Positions 36,152-46,333 of a stretch of 64,000 nt of DNA are shown in pieces. The first letter of the stretch is position 1, and the number at the start of each line of letters is the position of its first letter. Below the pieces are notes generated by a model. That model was not told the origin of the DNA. It was given only the letters and a program-made list of their open reading frames with translations, and ran no database searches. Position numbers and translations under genes: made by a program. Source of the stretch: Cacajao melanocephalus (taxonomy: Eukaryota; Chordata; Mammalia; Primates; Pitheciidae); assembly GCA_963573385.1 (NCBI GenBank), contig CAUYLG010066124.1, positions 1-64,000 of the forward strand. Reading direction: 5' to 3'.

Positions 36152-39100
36152 GCTACTTCCTTCAAAAAGGGCTGTGAACATGAAAATAATGCAGAGCATG
36201 TTATCAAGTACATTTGTCATGTTTTGATAGGAAGTTTTTTAATGTCCATGCAGTAGTTGTGGTCAAATTTATTAAATGTTTTATTTATGGTTCCAGCCCT
36301 CTTACTTGGAAAGGTTTTCCTCAGCCTAAATTTAAATTTAAATCCAGGTATTTTTCCTCCAGGTAGGTTTTTGGTTTCATTTTGGGTTTTGAAATAATTT
36401 GACTCATTACTTTGGTTTGAGATTTGAGGGAGGGGATTTCCGTTTATTTTTTCCCCCAAGGTAAACCAATTCTGTTTCATTATGTGATTATTTTTCCACG
36501 TATACACTTAAATACCTTCCTGGACTCTCTCTATTCTCTTTTGGTGTTTTGATCTGCTTGTTATTCTTGTTATTTGAGCACATCAAGGGCATTCTGCTGT
36601 TATTAGCAATACTAACAAGTAAATATGTGGACAAGTAATATTAAACATTAGATTGGGTTGAAAATTTAAGGAAAAAGTGTTATTCTGCATAAAATGGTGA
36701 ATTAGGGTTTTGCAGAAGTTTTTTGGAAGAGTTTAATATAACAAAAGAGTGTGTCAGTGATAAGAATCCTTAATAACTGAATGGTGAAAAGATAAAGGAG
36801 AGTTGGAGAAGCAAGTAAACTTCAGGAAAGCTCATGCAGTTGCTCTCTGGAAAAGGGTCCTTTAGTAGAATATTTGAATTGTTCATTGCCAAAAAGGCCT
36901 ATCTTCCTCTCGTAGAGACACATACACTAGCCTCTCAGGGCCTGAACCTGATGAACCATTTGAATTTTACTTGCTCCCTTTGCTCCGATTTGCTGCTCAT
37001 CAAGCAAGTCTCCAAATAAATGCAGGCTTCTTACTTGCCTACAGGAAGAGAAGGTGCTTGCCTGAGGATGCCTGGCTTTTTGGCAGTTAAAAATCTGGTA
37101 AATTCTTAAACTGTATCCTCCTGTCAGCTTGTTTATGCTGGAGTCACGGAGATTTGTGTCTATGCTTATAGAAGAAGCACAATGACTCTAGCATACTTTT
37201 TCTCTGAGCAGAGCTAACAGTATTTATGTAAGAATCAGACATCAGCCTTTGTCTCAAGTGAACCAAACACTCTAGATACCTAAAAGAAAACTTTCTCTAC
37301 ATCTGTAGATTAGACTTTATTTTCACTTTTTTTTTTTTTTTTGTATTTTAAAGGTGACGAGGACAGGATATCTGGGACCTGCGTTTAATAATGCCAACTG
37401 ATTTTAAGCAAGATTTGAGGTACAAACTTAAATATATTTATTATTTATCTCCAAGAAAGCATGCTTGTTAGAAACATATTAGCCTCTCTTACAAAAATAT
37501 TCCAAGAAAATTTATATGATTATGGCTATATGCATTGCAGCAACTTCAAGAGCTCCTCACATTTAAGTAAAAATTAGTGGACCACTCAGACAAAGAAAAA
37601 TTGGAGTTGATATGCGGAAAAATCCTATTTAATTTGTTTTTTGAATCTTGAAAAATCAACAAGTGGATTGCATTGCTTAGCAGTTCTCTGCCCATCATGT
37701 AAGAGAAAGTGAGAAAAAAGGAAATTTTATTGCAAATCTGTTCTTTTCTTCTTAAAACAATCTAGTTTAAAGTGATGGCTCACTAAGTATTTGACTTCTC
37801 TCAAATACTTTTCTCAAGTTTATACTTTGCTGAGTTTATCCTCTTATTTCTTGATTTTTCAGCCCTAGACATTACTCACAGACTCTCCTCTCTGACAGAT
37901 GAGAATTTTGTGCTTTCATTTACCCTGGTTCCCATCATATGCTTTGCCTTATGTCAATATATCAAAATTAAAATTTCTGGTTACATTGATATTCAACATT
38001 TAATTATTGTGACTAATTCTGTTCACTGCCAAGCCAATTGTGCAATTTATTCTGCTAAAGACCATGTTGTTACTTTTGTTTTAATATGAATTATCTCAAA
38101 TAACATCAATAACAGTGGAAACATCAGCACAACTCAGAAGTCATATTATTTTATATGACATTTTTCATGATAGGTCAATATTTTGAGGTCAAGGATAAGT
38201 GATTTTACAATTATAAGAAAGCCTTAGCAGTATATATATGTACATTACAAAACTGCTGAAAATCCCACAAAATGCCTTTCTTTAGAGCAAAATGTTTCTG
38301 GTTTAGTGACTGTAAGAACTGCTAAAATCTCTGCTGTCTTAAATCTTTTGGAAAACTGAAGACATCTCCTCTGACATTAAAACATTTGTTGAGAGAGAAG
38401 ACTATTCCTGTATCACAGTTTTAATTTTTATGAAATCAGCCACTCACAAAATAAGAGCAAGCTAGATAATCTAAAAGAATATTTAAAACCCATCAAATAC
38501 TTAAAGTCTTAAAGTAACATAAGGAGTTAAAATATGAGAAATGCCCAGTCCTCTTAGGAGCTACAGAAGCCATGGATGTTTTCATCTTTGGTAGAGTAGC
38601 AGGAGAAGAGGAAACTTCCATAGACACAGCAGGAAGAAAACAGGTGAATCTTTAAGGATTTTTAAAGGCTAAGTACAGGCTGGTATAAGAGTTTAGGGAC
38701 TCTGAGGGTCCTGTAGACAAGCAGAATCTACACTGCCTACCAACTCTTTAACACAGGCCTTCACTGAGCACTCACCAGAAAAAAAGCTGGCAAGGAAGGA
38801 GAACTGAGACTCTTTCAAAGTGCAAGTGCTGCCAGCCTGCTGCAGTCTGAGGGCAGAGCAATGAACTAAGAGAAACTCTCCCATACCCCAGGCCTTATGC
38901 TGAATACCAGATAGCAGCAATCTGTGACTGAAGATGAGGCAGGACCTTTCTGAGAAATACACAATGAGGCCTTCCTCAGTATGATGGTAAGAAGGAGAAC
39001 TGAGAGAAACTTCACAGGAACTCTAAGCTTTACCTTGATCCTAAGTGATAGGAGTCAGCCATCAAAGGATGACCAGGAAAGCTGAGAGAAACTGCTCACG

Positions 39101-39180
39101 TAGGTGAAGAGGCACTGAGATAAGGAAAAAAAAAAAAACCTGGGGAAATCCCTTACAAGCAACCAGGCTGACACTGCAGA
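36152..39180. other. Intergenic sequence, mostly unassigned
   Basis: A poly-T run lies near 37329-37342. The last 500 bp (38690-39180) may be the 5' region of the L1 that follows, but I could not confirm it. No gene is supported. Confidence 0.45.
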
Positions 39181-39418
39181 CCAGGCAATGGTTTTCTACC
39201 ACCTAAAGAGTACGGAAATAGACTTTAACATATAAAATTGAATGGCTATGAAGAAGGATACCAAAGCAATTCAGTGGAGAAATCAAAATCTTTTCAACAG
39301 ATAGTCCTTGGAGAATTAGATATTCATATAGAAAAAAAAATCTTATGTCATAAATGAAAAGTAATGTGAGATGGATTATAGACTAAGAATTAAAGCTAAA
39401 ACTATAAAACTTCGAGAA
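39181..39418 (+). mobile_element. Old L1 ORF2 segment before hAT insertion
   Basis: L1M-like text (aatcaaaatcttttcaacag, agctaaaactataaaactt) that resumes at 40047 after the hAT element (gataacataggagaatcttc). Confidence 0.75.
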
Positions 39419-40038
39419 CAGCTGTCCTCAACATTTTTGCCACCAGGAACCAGTTTTGTGGAAGACAATTTTTCCACAGATGTTGGGGCCAGGTGGCAGG
39501 GGACGGATGGAGCATGCAGCCTAGATCCCTCACGTGCACAGTTCACAATGGGATTCATGCTCCTATGAGAATCTAATTCTAAGGGTTATCTGACAGGAAG
39601 CAGAGCTCAGGCACTAATGGAAGTGTTGGGGAATGGCTGTAAATACACATGAAGCTGGAATTACAGGCATGAGCCACGGAGGCCAAGGTGGGTGGATTAC
39701 CTGAGACAAAGAGTTCAAGACCAGCCTGGGCCAATATGGTGAAAACCCATCTCTACTAAAAATACAAAAAATTAGCCGGGCATGGTGGCAGATGCCTGTA
39801 ATTCCAGCTACTCGGGAGGCTGAGGCAGGAGAATTGCTTGAGCTGGGGAGGCAGAGGCTGCAGTAATCAAAATCATGCCACTGCACTCCAGCCTGGGCAA
39901 CAAGAGCTAAACTGCCTCAAAAAACGAAACAAAACCAAACCATGAAGCTTTGCTTGCTTGCCCGCCACTCACCTCTTGCTCTGAGTTCTGGTTCCCAACA
40001 GGCCACAGACCAATACCGATGCGAGTTGGGGACCCCTG
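39419..40038 (+). mobile_element. hAT-type DNA transposon (Zaphod-like), split by an Alu
   Basis: Left end cagctgtcctcaacattttt and right end gttggggacccctg are imperfect inverted termini. Body text: gaagacaatttttccacaga, ctagatccctcacgtgcaca, aacaggccacagaccaatac. Flanks ttcgagaa (39411-39418) and ttctggaa (40039-40046) agree at six of eight positions, as expected for hAT. Family name is from memory and tentative. Confidence 0.8.
39654..39940 (+). mobile_element. Alu SINE with inverted 5' end
   Basis: From 39678 this is a + strand Alu (ggaggccaaggtgggtggat to the A-rich tail ending about 39940). Its first 24 bp (39654-39677) are the reverse complement of the normal Alu start. Target duplication catgaagct at 39648-39656 and 39941-39949 encloses the whole unit, including the flipped part. 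Confidence 0.92.
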
Positions 40039-40046
40039 TTCTGGAA

Positions 40047-40593
40047 GATAACATAGGAGAATCTTCACTACATTTGTTTAGGCAAAGATTTCTTAGAGCA
40101 GAGTAAGACAACATTAACCAGAAAAGAACATCATTGATAAACTGAACTTCATCAAAACTTAAACTTCCACTCACAAAATTTCATCATTAGGAAAAGAAAG
40201 AGATGAGGCTCCAACTGAAGAAAATATTCTTAATACAATGTCTAATAATTACATCTCAATAATAAAAAGACAAAAAACCTAGTGGCCGAAGACTTGATAG
40301 GTACTTGAGAAGATACACAAATAGCCAACTCACATATTAAAAGGTGCTGAATATCATTAGCCATCAGGAAAGTGCAAATCAGAACCATTGCAAGAACCTG
40401 CTGTACACCATCTAGAATGGTTACAAAAACAAAGATGTATAACACCAAATGTTGGAAGAGATATGGAGCAACTAGAATTCTTATTCATTGATTTGGGGTC
40501 CATCAAATAGTAGAACAAGTTTGGGAAAGATTTTGGCAATTTCTTATGAAGTTAAACATATAATTACCATACAACTCAGCAAACTTCCTTTAA
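40047..40593 (+). mobile_element. Old L1 ORF2 C-terminal region
   Basis: Continues the L1 of 39181: cgaagacttgataggtactt, atattaaaaggtgctgaata, agaacctgctgtacaccatc. Interrupted at 40594 by a younger L1. Confidence 0.82.
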
Positions 40594-41418
40594 GATACAA
40601 TGATTTTTAAAATTTATTTTATCCTACTTTTTTTTTTAACTTTTAGGTTCAGGGGCACATGTATAGGTTTGTGATATGGGTAAGCTTATGTGACGGAGGT
40701 TTGTTATACAGATTATTTCATCATCCAGGCACTAAGCCTAGTACCTGATTGTTACTTTTTCTAATCCTCTCCCTCTTCCTGCTCTTCATCCTCCAATAGG
40801 CCCCAGTGTCTGTTGTTCCCATCTTTGTGTCCATATGTCCTCATCATTTAGTTCCCACTTATAAGTGAGAACATGTGATATTTGGTGTTCTGTTCCTGTG
40901 CTAGTTTGCTAAGGATGATGGCCTCCAGCTTCATCCATGTTTCTGCAAAGAACATGATCTCATTCTTTTTTGTGTCTGCATAGTATTCCATGGTGTATAT
41001 GTACCACATTTTCTTTATCTAGTCTACCATTAATGAGCATTTAGGTTGATTTCATGTTTTTCATATCATGAATAGTGCTGCAATGAACATATGCATGTAT
41101 GTGTCTTTATGGAAGAACAATTTGAAAAAAAGCTCAATATCACTGATCATTAGAGAAATGCAAATCAAAAACACAATAAGATGTCATCTCACACCAGTCA
41201 GAGTGACTATTACCAAAAAGACAAAAATAAAATAAATAAAAATAAAAAGATGATGGTGAGGTTGACAAGAAAAGGGAATACTTATACACTGTTGGAGAGA
41301 GTATAAATTGGTTCAACCATTGTGGAAAGTAGTGTGGCAATTCCTCAAAGAGTTAAAAACAGAACTACCCTTTGACCCAGCAATCCCATTACTGGGTATA
41401 CAGGTACAATAATTTTTA
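40594..41418 (-). mobile_element. Twin-primed (5'-inverted) L1 inserted in older L1
   Basis: 40610-41111 is the L1 3' end on the minus strand (aacttttaggttcaggggca, ttcccacttataagtgagaa, ctgcatagtattccatggtg). 41112-41402 is the immediately preceding part of ORF2 on the plus strand (gagaaatgcaaatcaaaaac, tgacccagcaatcccattac). Flanks gatacaatgattttta (40594-40609) and ggtacaataattttta (41403-41418) form a target duplication around both parts. Confidence 0.92.
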
Positions 41419-42130
41419 TAGCAACTTTGTTTATAATAATCCCAAACTAGAAACATCCCAGCTGTCTAAAAGCAAGAGAACAGACTAACAAAATGTAGCA
41501 TAGTCATACAATTAAATACTCATCAGTAGTAAAAAGGAAAAAAAAAAGGTGGGTGAATTTTAAAATTTTCTATTAGAAAACTCACCAAAACCTGTATTCT
41601 AAGTGAAAGTAAATAGAACTAGCAAAGTATTTATTGTAATATTCCATTTATGTGAATTTCTAGAATAAGCATAACACACCTAAGATGGTCGCTTTAGGTG
41701 GATTTTAACTGTGGAAGGGTATGACGAAAATTTCTGTGGTGATAAACATATTCTGGGCCTGGCACACTGGCTCACATCTGTAATCCCAGCACATTGGGAG
41801 GCCAAGGTGGGCAGATCACTTGAGGTCAGGAGTTCGAGACCAGCCTGGCAAACATGGTGAAACCCTTGTCTCTACGAAAAATACAAAAATTAGCTGGGCA
41901 TGGTGGTGGGTGCCTGTAATCCCAGCTACTCGGGAGGCTGAGGCAGGAGAATCGCTTGACCCTGGGTGACAGTGTGAGACTCCGTCTCAAAAAAAAACAA
42001 AAAAAAAATTCTGAAATTTGATAGAGATGAAGATTATACTAATGTATGTATTTGTTAAAACTTTTGACATATACACTTTGGATTTCTGTATTTCACAGTA
42101 TGTAAATTATATTCAACAAAAATATGTATT
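41419..42130 (+). mobile_element. Old L1 3' end with nested Alu
   Basis: Resumes the host L1 (gcaactttgtttataataat, atactcatcagtagtaaaaa) and ends near 42130 after the Alu (gtatgtaaattatattcaac). Confidence 0.8.
41755..42008 (+). mobile_element. AluS-like SINE with internal deletion
   Basis: Left arm and linker are intact (gtctctacgaaaaatacaaa). The right arm jumps from agaatcgcttgaccctgggt to gacagtgtgagactccgtct, losing about 70 bp, then an A-rich tail. Confidence 0.94.
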
Positions 42131-43029
42131 AAAGTTTTCTAGTTTTTTTTTTTAATCAAAGCGTCATGACCTGCTATGTTTCCCTGTCCATGGCATTAAA
42201 TTAATGTAGCTGGATTTCAGATATCTTTGAAAGAATTTTTAAAGAATCTCTCTTTTCCACCAAAGACTTTGGGGATTCAAATAATTCATGTTTTCGGATA
42301 CAAACCTAAATTTAAATTGAACTAAGTAAACTCAGTAAATGCAGTTTATTCACTAGCAGGTGTAAAGCAGTAAAGCAGCTGTTTAGCTGGGAAGTGTCTC
42401 AACATTACAAGAAGCCTGACTAATGGATTCATTATCACAGCGGAGCATGTTTTTACAGTACTGTAAATGTGTTAAACTGGTTAAGCCAGGGGCTTAAACC
42501 CTGTTTTGTTATGGTCCCTTAAACAATGAGAATATTCTACAATATTTGGTCAGTGTATAATTATTATGAACTCACAGATCACTACTCAGAGGTGCTTTCC
42601 AAACACCCTAGAATATTGATACTAATTTGTTAACAAATGTATTCAATGTCTTTTATATAAATAAGCATTGACCTTGGAAGTTCTTAGAACTAGTCTTGTA
42701 CTTAAGTGATATGCTTTTTGCATAAAACCTTCAAAGTTAATTTTAAACTTTAAATGAAATAATATTTATTACAGGTTTTTAAAATATTGGTTTAGTCTTT
42801 ATCCAAAAATACTTCCAAATTACATTATTTTTTAAAATTTACCTTTAAAAGTTGATGATTTACTACCACTGAGAAAGTTAAGAACTCCATCTGTAAGTCC
42901 TTATATTTTTCAAACAACTACATCTTTAATTTAGTCGAAAAATATTAAAGGAGAATTTTTAAAGTAACTAACACTATGATGGCTGCAGGAGGATAATGTG
43001 AAAAATATGTAACTTCTGCTCACTTCCGT
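42131..43029. other. Intergenic sequence, nothing recognised
   Basis: AT-rich single-copy-looking sequence with no feature I can support. Confidence 0.5.
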
Positions 43030-43553
43030 AGATTGCTTTCTGACTATAAGCACCCGAGGTTTCTTTTCTTATAGCATTTACTTTAGAAAACTATTAATGA
43101 CAAATTCTTTCTCTGACAATTTGGGATGAATGTAAATCTCCTTAAAAGCCTATTGCCAGTTTCACAACCCAGGGCATATCTTCCTTAAGGACCTTGGAGT
43201 CCTCTCTTTGAAGTGTAATCATCCAAGAAGATAGCATCCTTCTCTCTCAGTCTCCATGGCAAGGTAGAAGCTTAACTTTGGTAGCTCCTTGCTCCAGCCC
43301 GAGAAAGCTTACTTTCCCTTTGGGTTAGGCCAATTAGCAAACACAGATGACATAGAATTCACCCCACCCCAGCTCTTAAAAACTTTCTGTGCCTTTGTTT
43401 CCATGGATTTGAGTTTAGTCTCTTTTCCCTATTGCAATTCTCTTGAATAAACAATAGTCTGATTCATCTTAAATAGCCGTCAATGAATAGAATTTATTAA
43501 AGTTAAAAGCCTTTTTAGTTTTGTCCAGTGCAATTTTTTACATTGACAACCGT
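43030..43553 (+). mobile_element. ERVL-type solo LTR (LTR16-like)
   Basis: Near its 3' part it has ctttctgtgcctttgtttcc, attgcaattctcttgaataa and a polyA-signal-like aataaa, matching my memory of LTR16-group LTRs. No viral coding sequence. Borders approximate. Confidence 0.6.
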
Positions 43554-45235
43554 TTGGACAACGATTTTACAGGTAATATATAAAAGGGAGGGGCACTGGG
43601 TGTAGATGATTAATTATGAATCTATTGCTATAATGCAGGCAGAACTATTGAGAATAAATTAAGAACTTAGTGCAGGAAGAGGCAGAAATGACATATCAAG
43701 AGGGTAGAATCTATGGGACTTGGTGATCATGGATTTTTAAAGATTCTAAGAAGTAGGGTGATATTTAGGCTTTTGTCAAGAATCAAGTCTTTTGACTGGA
43801 TGAATGGTGGTAAAACTCCTGATAAAGTGAATAAAAAATTACTGAATGAAAATGTTGAGGTGAGTAAGTATATTTTTCTTATTCCAACTTTCTGGGTTGA
43901 TATTTGAAGGTCTCTACAAACTATATATATCAGGCAAGGTTCGTCTACATGTATTGAAGGTAAAGAAAAGAATGTGGTAGTAAGTAATGTTGGCAGACCT
44001 CATCTTGAGAAAAATGGAAGTCCTCTCACATAGTTCTTTCTTTCAGTGCCCACCATGAATTCTTGTAAATATATTACTGGTTGCTGAGGAGTATTAGGGG
44101 ATAAGCACCTTGCCCCTGACCTCCATATTGATCAAGGCAATCTCAACACTTTTATTATTTAACTAAACTTAATTCTGGAACCAAGAGTCCATTAGAAAGA
44201 TATTGGCAAATAATAGCATTGAACAAATTCGTGTTTTCTGCATTTTTCAACCAGAACATAAAGCTCTTTTGTCTCCAGGGCCATTCTCTTTATTTTATCA
44301 ACAGACGGCGTCACAGTGGATTGCTGTGCTCTTGTACCGACATATAAAATCTAAAGCAGCCATCCAAGGGTGCATTAAATATAAAATGGCTGAGTCATTC
44401 TGTCTTACACGGAAACATATGGAAATCTTTGCTACCTAATAAAGAAAACAATGGGGGTGGAGGCAGCCACCACGGGATTAATCTGAATCATAGAGCTTCC
44501 AGACTCACCAAACAGCTTAAAATGTGCAACAGTTTTAGGCTGTTAACTTTCAAATATAATGAAAATTTGGAAAGGCAAGTTTATTTCACAAAAATTTTCA
44601 ATAAACTTCACTCTTCATTGACCCCTAAAAGCCCATATGAGCTCCCCAAGTTAATATTGAGCTTTCCTTGACCACTCGTACTAATTACGTTCGGTACACA
44701 TTTTCTTTCCCTGAATGCTCATCTTGTTTATTTCCAAATTTTAGCCATCTCCCATGATGACTAAAATGAAATTGAAAATGAGTTAAATTTCATGAAAATG
44801 AGTGGAATGAATTGATCTCTTCTTCCCATGTGAATCTTAAGAGTCAACCTGATGTGGATGAGGTCATTTTGGCTCTCTAAATCAATCACTGAACTGAACT
44901 GAAGGATAAGGGAAGAAGTACAAGAACAGAAAGCAAGTTCTTTGGAACTGGGATGGTTTTTAGATTCCAGAAGTTCTGTCTTTGCCTTAGGGACAATTGA
45001 AATGAGTGTCTCCACATTCCTTGGAACTGGATTTGAGCAGTTGCATGATGACCTACGCTGCTCCAACTTGAGAAAGCAGAGGAGAGAGAAAAAGTTTTGT
45101 CCTTTAAGATGTAAACTTATAGAAACTTATTCTCTGAGAATTTATACAGGCTCAATATTAAAACCATGGGTTAGAGAGCGGAGCTGTCTTGATAGTGTAT
45201 ACCTCCCTTCCCCTGCTTTCTACCTGTCCTCTCTC
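43554..45235. other. Intergenic sequence, nothing recognised
   Basis: No repeat or gene identified. ORFs at 44203-44439 and 44761-45066 have no known domain. Confidence 0.5.
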
Positions 45236-45350
45236 GTTTTTTTCTTCCTTCCTTCCTTCTTTTCCCCCTCCCTCCCTTTCCCCCTCCCTCCCTTTCTCCC
45301 TCCCTCCCTTTCTCCCTCCCTCCCTCCCTCCCATCTTTCCTTTTCTCTAT
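45236..45350. repeat. Polypyrimidine (CCTT/CCCT)n tract
   Basis: About 115 bp almost purely C and T on the + strand, with repeating ccctccctttct units. Long opposing ORFs across it are low-complexity artefacts. Confidence 0.95.
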
Positions 45351-46031
45351 CAATCCTTTTGTCTGTGCTTACTTCCTGAGTGGTTAGAGACCATTAAGGT
45401 GTTCTACTTTCACTTGATGCTCGGCAAATCATCGAGGCTTGAGGCCTTTAGAACAGCTCGAAGCTAATAATCTAAAAATTCAATTTCTCATGAAAAACCA
45501 AGATAAACCTCAACCCTTTAAGGCTTCTAGTAGAAATCCCCATCTTTGAAGGTCTAGACATAAATCACATTAATGGCATTATTTACTATGTTCTAGATCG
45601 GAAGTATTGAGAAGTAGTTTATTTTTATGTCAGTTGTCATATAACCAGTGCCCTCTAATGAAATAGAAAATTCTGCCTCCTTTATTCACTGTTCAGTATC
45701 ATAATTCAAAATAATAGGACCCCAAACAATTGGGGCTCAGGAATATATTTAAGTAGAAAGAATGTGCAATTCCATGTTGGAGAGTGGAAAATGTTGGCTA
45801 AAACGGAAATGGTCACAAAATGCTATTTAATTATCACAAGTACTTAGGAAGGAACTGACAGCAGACAGTTTTATCTTCCCTGAGAACATATACCCTCCAT
45901 ACTACACACCCATCAACCACTTGCATTTTTCAGGTTATCCACACCAGTCCTTGATGGAATAACAGCATGGTTCAGTTCTGCTTATGAAAATTCAACGGAT
46001 GGCAGCACAAGAAGTTCAAGCCATAAATAAT
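45351..46031. other. Intergenic sequence, nothing recognised
   Basis: No feature supported. Confidence 0.5.
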
Positions 46032-46058
46032 GAAAGAGAGAGAGAGAGAGAGAGAGAA
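46032..46058. repeat. (GA)n microsatellite
   Basis: About 12 GA units, purine strand on top. Confidence 0.93.
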
Positions 46059-46272
46059 AATAAACTCTGCATATAATAGAGTTTCCTGGCCTGAGTCTGA
46101 TGCATATTGCTGATCTAACAAATAGTTTTATTTTCCGCTTGTGAGGTTACTATCCTGTTATCAAAGTATGCTTTTCTCTCAACTTCAGGCAGGTAAATGT
46201 CATGGCACCCTCTTGATGTAGGACATATAAATGGTTAATCTCTTGTGAATGACTTTAAGGAAGTAAAGTATG

Positions 46273-46333
46273 TTAGGTTGGTGCAAAAGTGTGTTTTTTG
46301 GTAAAAACTGCAATTACTTTTGCACCAACCTAA
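46273..46333. mobile_element. MADE1 mariner MITE (miR-548-type hairpin)
   Basis: Perfect 18-bp inverted ends (ttaggttggtgcaaaagt and its complement) with a shortened middle: 61 bp against about 80 in the consensus. Flanked on the right by TA. MADE1 is the known source of the primate miR-548 family. Confidence 0.93.

Noticed and set aside
44942..45467. Long ORFs on both strands rich in Pro/Ser/Leu or Arg/Glu/Gly
   Set aside because: Produced by the polypyrimidine tract; low complexity in every frame.
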